NCBI GenBank assembly: GCA_921293015.1 | Contig: OV121096.1 | Coordinates: 11,969,000 to 12,032,999, forward strand | Direction of reading: 5' to 3' | Source of the DNA: Phorcus lineatus | Taxonomy: Eukaryota > Mollusca > Gastropoda > Trochida > Trochidae | DNA length: 64,000 nt | Part shown: in pieces, positions 12,672-22,900 of the stretch | Numbering within the stretch: position 1 is the first letter of the stretch | Layout of the letters: every line of letters starts with the position of its first letter | Position numbers and translations under genes: made by a program | Notes under the pieces: generated by a model | Databases searched by the model: none | Told to the model about the DNA's origin: nothing | What the model saw: only the letters and a program-made list of their open reading frames with translations

Positions 12672-13776
12672 TTGACATGGAATATACAGGGATTACAGTC
12701 CAAATTGTTCAATTCTGAATTTTTAGAATATTGTTCACAATTTGACATTATTGGATTCCTGGAGGTTTGGAGCAATGTAAACAAGGAGTTAATACAAAAC
12801 ATATTTCCAAATTACAGTCCTCATTACAACTTGAGAGATTATAACAATATAGGTGGAGTTCTAGTTATGATTAGAGGTCAATTGAATGTTGGTGTGAAGA
12901 AAATAATTACAACATACAGTGATTGTATTTTCCTTGTTTTGGATGCAAAGTTTTTCTGTATGGACAGAGATGTCATACTAGGATTTGTATATATCCATCC
13001 TGAAGCCTCATCAATTGTGACTGACACTAGAGAGAAGAAGGGCATTGAATATCTTGACAGTGTTATATAAGATCTGAAATGTCGTTATAATGAAACACAT
13101 ATCATGATCTCTGGTGACTTTAACGCCAGGACTGGCGCCTTATTAGATTACATATTGCTTGACAAAACAGATCTCATTCCAGAATTAGATGGTGTAAATG
13201 ATATTATTGATACATTTGATTCCCCACGATATTCAAGAGATTCTGAAATAAACAACAATGGAAAGGAACTTATAATGCAGTTATGGATTACACATTGTGA
13301 ATGGCAGATCTAAAAGTGACCCTCATGGTGCATATACATGTATTGCAAACAAAGGCTGCAGTCTCGTCGACTATGTGTTGTGTTCTACTAATTTATTCAA
13401 TTCAATTGTGGATTTTAGTGTATGCGCGAAAATAGAATCAGATCATTTTCCTATTGTTTGTGAATTAAAATGTTTTTTACAGGAGACTGTCAAATTGAAT
13501 GATTGTAAGACAATTGCTATCAAGAAGTACAAGTGGAAACCTCCGCATTCAGACAAGTTTGACTCTATTTTACAGGAAAATCTAATCACAATGCCTTTAG
13601 TTGACTTTCACGACATAGCTACAGACCATCCATCTCTAGGTGCGAAAATGTTGACTGACATTATACAAGAAACTGCATCTTCTCGTGGAATGAATTCTAC
13701 CTCTGGGAAGAGACTTGATAGTCATAAACACCAATGGTTTGATCAGTACTGTGAAAATTTGAAATGTGATAAATAA
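12672..13776 (+). pseudogene. LINE ORF2 endonuclease domain, broken
   Basis: This is the N-terminal EEP (apurinic-endonuclease-like) domain of ORF2, which nicks target DNA. Landmarks are TWNIQGLQSK at the start, ISGDFNARTG near 13104, and SLVDYVLCS with SDHFPIVCEL near 13360-13470. The frame has a TAA at 13068-13070, a frameshift at about 13272-13282 and a TAA at 13774-13776. No ATG lies close to the start, so ORF2 translation may have used reinitiation, but the copy is dead. The coding remnant continues in other frames to the insert at 14040, with a further shift in a TAT-rich run near 13885. Confidence 0.8.
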
Positions 13777-14024
13777 GCACTTTTAGATAAATTTCGTTTG
13801 TCTGGAGAGTTTTCCCACCTACAGGATTTTCATAAAGTAAGAAATAAGTTCCGAGAACTGTGTCGTCACAAGAAGGAAGAATATTATTATATTATTATAT
13901 ATAACCAATGCAATATTGTCAGATTTTTCTAGTGGTAACAGGGTTAAATCATTTTGGTCTCATGTGAGACATTTTAGTAGCGCTTCTTGTAAACCTGTAC
14001 CATCAATTGACTGTTTGACATGGG

Positions 14025-14036
14025 TTGAATATTTTA
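14025..14036. repeat. Duplicated flank, left copy (insert in LINE)
   Basis: TTGAATATTTTA occurs here and at 14591-14602 on the two sides of the 551-bp insert. Taking one copy away rejoins the LINE reading frame (WVEYF followed by KDVLN). Confidence 0.7.
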
Positions 14037-14039
14037 CAA

Positions 14040-14590
14040 TCTAGTTAAAACTAGCTGTAATATAACACGTCCCGAAGTCCGTTATTACATCTAGCGAATT
14101 ACAGGTCTATTCCGTGTCGAGCAGGCGCGAACATCAGCCAATCAAAAAAGTGCTGGCCCAGCTCTTCGAATCGCGGGTCAATGCGATTGTTTTGCCGTTT
14201 TTTGCATTTCGATTACAAAATCCGAATGTTACCAATGTTTCGCAGTGAATTATTTAGAAAAATATGATGACAGCATAAATTCTGTGCTGATAATGTTGAC
14301 GGAATATTTTTGGGTTGTTATTTGGTAATTTCTGCGAAAGAAAATTAACACATTTGGTCAAACAATGACAAAATAATTTTTAAAGGATAAATATGGACAA
14401 ACGTAGGATAAACGTCAGGATGTGACATTAACCAAGATGCAAAAGAAACCCGTCTTTGATTGGTTGAAAGCTATATTCCTGCCCTCATTCTATTGGTCGG
14501 TTCAAAATTAGTCAAAGGTCAGCTGAATATGACCTCAATCAGCAATTCTCTAGATGTATTGACGGATCAATACATCTAGTTTTAACTAGA
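14040..14590. mobile_element. 551-bp non-autonomous hairpin-ended insert
   Basis: Both ends carry a perfect 15-bp inverted repeat, TCTAGTTAAAACTAG, at 14040-14054 and 14576-14590. The right end also has a perfect 13-bp stem with a 4-nt loop (14550-14579), and the left end has a matching imperfect stem using CTAGCTGTAATA and its partner. A 12-bp duplication flanks the element. Terminal TC and CTAG with a 3' hairpin recall Helitron-like elements, but those do not duplicate the target and this one does, so the class is open. There is no coding capacity. Confidence 0.65.
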
Positions 14591-14610
14591 TTGAATATTT
14601 TAAAGATGTT

Positions 14611-15928
14611 TTGAATATCAAAGATGTTTATATCGATGAAAAATTTCTCTCTTTTACTAAAGATTATGTTGTTAATCACGATATACTAGAGTCCAGTTGT
14701 GGAACCTGTATGGATGACGATATTAATAGCATTGAGAACAGGGAAATAAGTATTGACGAGGTTAATTTTACAATTTCTAGTTTACGGTGTAATAAAAGTC
14801 CAGGACCAGATGGTATTCCTCCTCAGATGTTTAAGGCAAATAGAATCGTTTTACAGTCATATTTATGCACGTTATTTAATGGCATTTTTAGTTCAGGGTC
14901 GTTTCCAGATCAATTGTCACTTAGTATTATAGTTCCGTTGCATAAGAAGGGAAACATTTACCAAGTAGATAACTATCGTGGTATATCTCTTGTGGACATC
15001 TGTGGCAAGATTTTTACTTCAATTTTAAACCAACGTTTAAAAGAGGTTGTGGACGTGCTAGATTTGTACCCTGAATGTCAAGGCGGCTTCCGCAAAGGAT
15101 ACTGTACCATCGATAATATTTTTACACTCCAGAGTGTCGTCCAGAAATATTTGTCTAAAAAGGGTGGTAGATTTTATTGTTTGTTTGTTGATTTCCGTAA
15201 GGCTTTTGATTCAGTAAATAGAGACCTTCTTTGGTTTGTTTTGTTATCAAATGATATTCATGGTTCTATGTTCAATATCATTAGAGATATGTATTCAAAG
15301 ACAAAGGCTGGTGTTAAGTTAAATAATTTAAACATCTCGGAGTATTTTGATTCTATGAGTGGAGTTAGACAAGGCTGCATCCTAAATCCTTTATTATTTG
15401 CGTTATTTGTCAATCAGTTACATACCGAATTATCTACTTCTGGAGAAAGAGGCGTATTTACTGATTCCGAGTTTATGGATTTGTATTTATTACTGTATGC
15501 AGACGATTTGTGTTTGTTTGGAGATTCGGTAGCTAGTCTTCAGAGAGAGATCAATGTATTATTTGCCTTTTGTAAAAAAAAAGTGGGGTTTGACATTAAA
15601 TTTTCAGAAAACAGAGGTTTTAGTTTTCAGAAATGGTGGTACTTTGAGGCGGTATGAATCTTGGTACTTCGGTAATCATAAGTTAAACATTGCTACATAC
15701 TATAATTATTTGGGTTTATTGTTTTCAAATAGACTTTCATGGTCCAAATCAGTACAAAATCTGGTAAATAAAGCGAATAACGCTTTGTCTTCAGTTAAGG
15801 TCTTTAGTAGAAGATTGAAAAATGTTTCTCCAATTATTTCGTTTAAAATCTTTGATGTTCAGATAAAGCCTATCATTTTGTATGCTTCAGAAATATGGGG
15901 TTTTCAGAAATGGCATGTTAGTGAATAG
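14611..15928 (+). pseudogene. LINE ORF2 reverse transcriptase domain, broken
   Basis: RT motifs appear in order: NKSPGPDGIPPQMF, IIVPLHKKGN, DNYRGISLVD, GGFRKGYCTIDNIF, LFVDFRKAFDSVN, GVRQGCILNPLLFALFVNQL, and LLYADDLCLF with the catalytic YADD. The first frame runs to 15657. A run of nine A at about 15573-15581 marks a shift into a second frame (FQKTEVLVF, NYLGLLF, ASEIWGFQKW) that ends at TAG 15926. The TTG at 14611 is not a true start. Coding sense continues upstream across the insert. Confidence 0.9.
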
Positions 15929-16162
15929 TTTCACATTAGGTTTTGTAAGTTTGTGTTGGGTGTCAGTTATAAATGCTCTAACGCTGCTGTTTTAGCTGAA
16001 TGTGTAGAAATTATATCTTTGTTGATACTCTCTTACGTACTGTGAAGTATTGGTTCAAACCTTTACACTATCATAGAGATAGATACCCTAAGCAATGCTA
16101 TTTTATGTTATAAACTTGACAAAGTTGAAAGGTATTCTTTGTAAAAAATATTTTGTTTAATT

Positions 16163-16645
16163 ATGGTTGGAGACGAGGAACGATTTTTAAAAGAATTTCA
16201 TTTAAGAGTAAGTGACTGCCATAAGCAGCTTATATTTTCTGAAATGCATAAATGTTCTTCTCTTGATGTTTATTCAAAAATCAAAAATGTATTTTGTATT
16301 GAACAATATTTAACCTTTTTTAAATCCAAAGATGCAAGGCGTAGAATAACAATGTTGCGAATAGGTTCACTTCCATTATATAAAAATATTGGTAGATTTG
16401 ATGGAATTCCAAGGCACCAAAGACTCTGCTATATTTGTAATGATAACTTTATAGAAAACGAGTTCCATTTCTTGTTTGAATGTAGAATTTATAATGATCT
16501 GCGCTGTAAATATTTCAAATCTTTACCATATCACATTGACCAGCAATGTTTTGTAAATACTTTAAAATGTAACAATCTTTCCACGACCATAAACTGTACA
16601 AATATCATTAAGGAAGCATTTTTACTGCGTTCCCAGTACACGTGA
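16163..16645 (+). pseudogene. LINE ORF2 C-terminal CCHC segment
   Basis: This is the 3' end of ORF2. It contains RLCYICNDNF-IENEFHFLFEC, a C-x2-C-x8-H-x4-C pattern typical of the C-terminal nucleic-acid-binding segment of many LINE ORF2 proteins. It is separated from the RT part by stops and shifts between 15926 and about 16160. Confidence 0.7.
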
Positions 16646-16740
16646 TTGTAAATTGCCACAACTGTATAAATACACATATTTGTTTACTCTGTATTGTACG
16701 TGGGCCTAAGGCCTTTTACGAAATAAACTTGATTGATTGA

Positions 16741-16751
16741 TATCATTCTGT
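16741..16751. repeat. Target-site duplication, right copy (LINE)
   Basis: TATCATTCTGT directly follows the TTGATTGATTGA tail and equals 11306-11316. Confidence 0.85.
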
Positions 16752-18412
16752 ATTTCTGTCAAGTGCAATTACCGCAAGATTGTATGTTGATATTGAGAAT
16801 CGTAGAAACGTCCCGCCATTTATGAGAGGGTATAAGAATTCTATTTAAATGTAGACATCAAGAAAGTTGTGTAATCGGCTACAAGATTGCGACAATCGAG
16901 TCAAGAAAACCTGGTGCTTATCAGCTAGGCGGTAGACAGCGCATGCTAGTCCTGACTAGTCCCACAGTTGGCATTTCGTGGCGTTTCAATTACTTCGTTT
17001 CGGCATTCTGATGGGCACATTATTGACCTCTCAAGAAAATGCAAATTTCCTATTCATTTTATAATTGCTACATTAAAACCACATTCGGATCGGTGCGTCC
17101 TTTTTAAAAACTAGTTGAAAATCACTGTTTTAACACTTCTTAAATAGTGTTATTATTATTCGTAGATTTCATTCAAATTATAAACGTATACAGGGCTGAA
17201 AATACGCCTACATGATTTTAGATGTAAAAATAGATTTGCATAAATTCAAAAACATAATTGATTGTGGTCTCTAAGTTATTTTGAAAAAAGACTTGATATG
17301 ACAGTCCTTTTAAATTGTGGAGAAGGTGTGATACTTATCAACAACATTTTTTAAAAATCATTTTTAAGAAAAAATACTGCAAAGAATGCAAATCCGTTTT
17401 GCTATAGCTGTATTCGAGTATAAAAAGATATCTCACTACAAGGGCTTAAAACTCTGTGTTGGTTGACCATACAGTTGTTGTACGTGTACGTTATTGGGTC
17501 TGTCTCCTGTCCCACTGGTGTCAAAGAGTCTCACTGGTAATTGTGAAGCAAAGAAACGCCTCCCCCTTGATTCGAATTGAAATGATTATTGTATGTGTAA
17601 ATTCATTGCGCTAAAATTCAGCTCCAACCTCACATGGTTTAATTAGTCACAAACGAGAATCCAAATCAGCATTTAAAGCGTCACCGATATAAATGTTCTC
17701 ACGGTCAATTGCTCCTTCAAACTTCCGACTTAAAGTAACACAGATTATGTTTCATGGTTTAAACTGTGGCTTTAGTAAGAGCAAAAATACCTTATGACAC
17801 GAGAAAAGTTAAAATCACCTCCCTTAACTTCTGTTTCTCTGAAATGCCAATCATGATATTTTCTTGTTTTCACCGATAATCGGAAAACGTTTCGTAATTA
17901 TGTGTCAAAATAACATGTATGGTAGTTACAAGACCTACTTAAAACTATCAACAAATGTTTGTCTTCGTGTGTGATGTTAACACGTTTCCGAAATGACGTT
18001 TCAATCATTGGCGCGCACCACTGCCCGGTTTTCGATCACAAATCACGGCACGAGCCTCGTCACTTTACTAAACTGATAAGCATTAGGATTCTGATTTGCT
18101 GAAACATCCACTACCTCCTCGATAAATAACAACATTTATGAAGTTTGACATATTTGACCACAACAACATACTCTGTGCCACTTTAAAAGTATTTTCAAAT
18201 AAATCAGTTACGACTGCGTAACATTATTGTATTCTACATGTATGGACGCTATCGTACTTCTGTGTGCCCAACATTGATACAGAGGACATATAAATTATCA
18301 CCAAATAGGGCGGGGTTTACGAATATGTCTTGATTGGTGATATCCAATGACAGAAAAGTGTATTTTTTCCAACTGTTAAAACCGTCAACGTTGAATGTCA
18401 GGTGATGTTCGC
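16752..18412. other. Intergenic DNA upstream of the EGF gene
   Basis: No open frame or element is recognised. The last part leads into the TATA box of the downstream gene and may contain its promoter-proximal elements. Confidence 0.35.
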
Positions 18413-18420
18413 TATAAAAA
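18413..18420 (+). promoter_or_regulatory. TATA box of the EGF/GPI protein gene
   Basis: TATAAAAA lies 106 bases before the first ATG at 18526. A transcription start about 30 bases downstream would give a 5' UTR of roughly 80 nt. Inference from motif and position. Confidence 0.55.
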
Positions 18421-18525
18421 GATAATACACCGTTGCTACAAACACTGACGCAACAACGAAACCCTTTAAAAGAGAGCCCCTTCTCCTGGGAAGTGGCTTT
18501 AGTTCAGAACAGAAGTTGAGGCAAA

Positions 18526-18562
18526 ATGGCTTTGAAGACTATATGTCTTGCTGTCGTCATCC
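18526..18562 (+). CDS. Exon 1: signal peptide start
   Basis: The exon reads MALKTICLAVVI and ends at the donor GTGAGT with one base of the next codon. With exon 2 (LAYVQQQAWA) it forms a standard signal peptide, cleavage likely after AWA. The first ATG after the TATA box was taken as the start. Confidence 0.8.
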
Positions 18563-19925
18563 GTGAGTAGTTGAAAATATTTTAACGTAACAGATTTGTG
18601 AGTTGAAAAATCCTATTGAAACTTCTTCTCTCATTTCGACTTCTTACTCTGATTTATAGTATGTGTGTATATGAATTAAATATATAACAGAATAAACCAC
18701 ATATCCGGAATTATTAAAATATATTGTTTTACTAACCGATAGACAATACCTACATTCAGCCGCTTAACATGTTTTATGCTCTTTCATATCGAGAAATAAG
18801 AAAGGCTATATTGGCTTCTTAGGTTCCACGGTTTCTTTCAAAAAAAGGAAAGATACCGCAGCGTTTTAGCGCACTTTTTTGCACGACCAATAGCCCGGTT
18901 TTATTTTTATAAAACAATTCAACGTTATTGTTATTTATAATCGTAACTAGAACTTCAATAAGAACTATTATATGTATAACTTCAATATCTTTATTATGTT
19001 TAATAGAATAATATAAGCGATAAAGCTATGCGGGATACTGAATTCTTTTTTCTGTACACTTTTTTTTCAGTATAAAAACTTCTCAAATGCACGTTTTGGT
19101 TATCATGTCATAACTCCCTAAAGATCATATTTGACGTCTGCACTATCCAAATCGCCTTCGCCATCAACACATTTATATGATGCGATTGGTACTATAAACA
19201 ATACGTATTGTATGTGTACAGGTATCCAAACCACATAAAATGTTATGAACGTACTCTAGGTCACTTTAACATGTCAAAAACAGTTATATGATCAAAACGA
19301 TGTACATGTGCAAACTGAAACGTATAAAATAAATGCCTTTACTAGCTTCACGTGTAGTTAGAACATAAGAAGAGAAGATCTTCAATATATTTTAGGTAGT
19401 CGGATAACTGATGTTTATGGTCACACCACTTCTGATTATTTTCGTTGTTGTTCCACGGACTTGCAACAAGTGTTTGACTGAACGATTGTTCCTTTTTGTG
19501 CTCTTATCTTTTCAGATTCGGATTAGTTTTGATTCTCATTCTATGTTATCTCATTATTTCGTTTTTCTTGTATTATTTTACTCTAAGACTGAATTTATTA
19601 TTTGTTTCAACTGGTTTGAAATCTCAAACTTCCATTTCGTAAATGTATATATGATATCGAATAATTTTTTTAACTGTTTTTAAACTTTGATTTCAGTTGC
19701 TTACGTTCAACAACAAGCATGGGCTGCTGATTGTACTGATGACCCAAGTGTCTGTGTTACTGCTACGGAGATATGTCTAGATGATCCAATGGACGCTGGC
19801 AAAAGGAAATGTTTTTCAAACGGTATCTTCAGACCAATTATTTTTTATTTGTGAAAAATTATAGATGTAGTAGTTAATGTCATAATCAGATTATGTATTA
19901 AAAAAGTAATCATCCATTGTTCTGG

Positions 19926-19968
<43 letters not shown>

Positions 19969-22900
19969 TTTTATAGCTAATAATCCAGTTTGTAAACAAA
20001 AGCATTTACAACATGTTTAATTATTTTAGTTAATTTATTCGGTCGAGCCTACCGCGGATTCCACGTATAGTGGAGAATTATAGGAACTTATACTCTGGAT
20101 TATTGAGGATGGATTAGCTGTGGAATACAGAGATTTTATTTATCATCTTCAATGTAATGAACTCATTTCGACCAGTGTAACGGAGTTTTCAAGTACTGTT
20201 TTCATTGTATTGCTAATTATAAAGAATGACCCAGTCAGAGCAAACGATGTAAACAATACAAATATACATGTGTATTGTTCGATAATCACGGGAATCAAAA
20301 AAAGATCACTTGAGTAACTGAGAAAACTTTAAAGATATGAGAAATTAGATGTTACATAATCTTGAATAAATTCCATTGGGTCAAAATTTATAACGCATGA
20401 AGGAAATGTAAACAGGTAAATGCTTAAAACCATAAAAACCATGAACATTAGGTTATATGTACCTCTTCACTTGATGCTTATACGGCTTTTATAAAGTCTA
20501 GAGAAGATTTTGTGCGTACCATTATCAATGATCGTATAATGAGATATCTTATGTAAGATTGTGCTGACGGGGACTGCATGCATGGTGGGACATGTGGAAC
20601 GGACGATAAATTTCCATGTGACTGTACTGGTGGATACTCAGGACCCAAGTGTGAAACTGGTTGGTCTCTTTTGGTTTTCGTAAACTTATTTTAACGAGTT
20701 TGAAGTTTTTGTTTTACTTTTCACGTTGTGTTAAGTGTATTACTTGTTAACAGTTAAGTGAGTTAAGTAAGCGTTACCAAATATTTTCTTTGTAAATAAC
20801 TCTCAGCAACCTGAGCTTCACTGTATTTAGGCAGATACATTATCTTAGATCCATGTATGCGTTACATGTTTTTTAATTAATAACAGGAAAAAATTTGGTT
20901 AACAACAAAAAGGATTTGAGTCATCATTTGACTCATATCTATACACTACTGTATCTCTCTGTTTATACCCATGTTATACAACGGCATACCACAACGCAGG
21001 CAGTGAACAGAGAAATTTAATTTTGAAATTTTGATTTGTATGCAAAGACGCTTGTTATGATATTAATGTATAAAAATGAACATATTACTATGTGCACTTG
21101 ATGAAAGAATAACAGTATTTAGCATGATTAATTAAGGCAAGTTTAATTATATTGTTAACATATGTAAAGAGTTTTCTTAATGATAAACAATTTTGATTTT
21201 ACCCTTTTCTGATTTAAATAACAAAGATATCCCATCTTTACGTTGTGGTATGATTAAGATTCAATAGTTGTGATTGCTTTTGGTTTATCATTTATTCATT
21301 TTAACTGATAGCAACTACACTGCTTATCAGCATTTACATGACTTTATTGTGTCGTAGAGTTGGCAATGCAAACCGTTTGACCGTAAATTCCTTTATTTAG
21401 TCCAATCAATTATATTAAATCTTGAAGTTATGAAAACGGAAATAGAGTTCAATACATCGGAATACCCGACTTTGTTGGAATTTGAACCAAACTCATTGAA
21501 TTTTGTTATTTTGGAAGTAAATTACTATTGAAGTTATTGGAAAATTCGATTTGAACCATTTTTGAAAAAAATTATTTGTTGGCATAGAAATTTTTTATTC
21601 GAACCCCTTAATAACCCTCAGGTAGCACAACTATGAGAACTAATACAGACATTCTCATCAGACTCTTAATCACAACCGTCCAGTTTTCCTCGATTTGGTA
21701 CTCAAAGTCAGATCAAAGAAGGGGTACGCAAATAGAGCACTATTCTGTATAAGAATTGACACGGTTTCGAAAATTAACGTTGGTCGCATATGTCAAACAG
21801 AATAAAATGTATCATTTGAACAACTTAACGAAAACTACTCTAGCTCAAGTTAAAACTTAAAGCTAGATATACGATATGATAAATACATTTCGTCTCGATT
21901 ATGTTGTAACAGTCTTTACCAATTCGAATACTAAGAAATCATATTGTTAACTATTCAACTGAACATTTTTTATTTGTAGGGTACATTCAAAAAGGGCAGA
22001 TGTTCTATTAGAATATTAAAAGGACAAATGCTTTACGCTTTCTTGCTTTTACTCCTTCAATTGACACTTCCAGGACCAATCCCATCACTCTCTGACTTCT
22101 TATTCACATTGATATTTGATATCAAAGACACTCGGGTGATATTATCCATTTGCATAAAAAGGTCAATCATTTCATTTCATATTGTGTATGTTTTTCAGAA
22201 CCGACCGCGGAAACATGCAACCCTGTCTGTACAGGTACCGAAACCTGCGATACTTCTGCATCACCACCTGTGTGTAAAGGTGAGATAAGACGTCTGACAA
22301 GAATATACCAGATTTGACCTTTAGACTTTTATTCGATATATATAATATGATATTTAGATATACGTAATCGGATGATATACTAAAACCCAATTTTTTTTAG
22401 CGAGACATCCATCTATCACGGCAATCTGTATTTAAATTGTACATACCAAGTTTAAAAGATGATACAGTGAAATATGTAATTTGACAGTTTTAAAATGCAA
22501 ATTTCAGAACGCATCCCAATGGTAAACTCTAATGTAATACGTATTGTTACATTTGATAGACACTAGGGTGATATTATCAATTTGCATGAGTATGGTTAAT
22601 CATTTCATTTCATATTGTGTATGTTTTTTCAGAACCGACCGCGGAAACATGCAACCCTGTCTGTACAGGTACCGAAACCTGCGATACTTCTGTATCACCA
22701 CCTGTGTGTAAAGGTTAGATTAGACGTCCTACTAGACTATACCAGATTTGACCTTTAGAGTTTTGTTCGACATATAAAATACTTTCTAAATATACGTAAT
22801 CACGGTATAGTAAAACCTAATTTTTTTATCATGATATTTATCTATCACGACAATCTGTACATACCTACAAAGTTTGAAAATAAATGCTATGAAATATATA

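Larger units (their letters stand above)
11317..16740 (+). mobile_element. Near full-length non-LTR retrotransposon (LINE)
   Basis: The element is bounded by identical 11-bp target-site duplications. It holds in order a short 5' UTR, ORF1 (11433-12632), a broken ORF2 with an apurinic-type endonuclease (12672-13776), reverse transcriptase (14611-15928) and a C-terminal CCHC segment (to 16645), and a 3' UTR ending AATAAACTTGATTGATTGA. Removing the 551-bp insert at 14040-14590 leaves about 4.87 kb, a usual length for two-ORF LINEs. ORF1 is L1-like in its RNA-binding part and carries a 2A-like motif, seen in several invertebrate non-LTR families. The clade (L1/Tx1-like, CR1/L2-like) is not decided by eye. 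Confidence 0.9.

Noticed and set aside
22028-22390. Frames overlapping the first module exon on either strand
   Set aside because: The spliced phase-1 reading is conserved in all four copies, and these frames are not.
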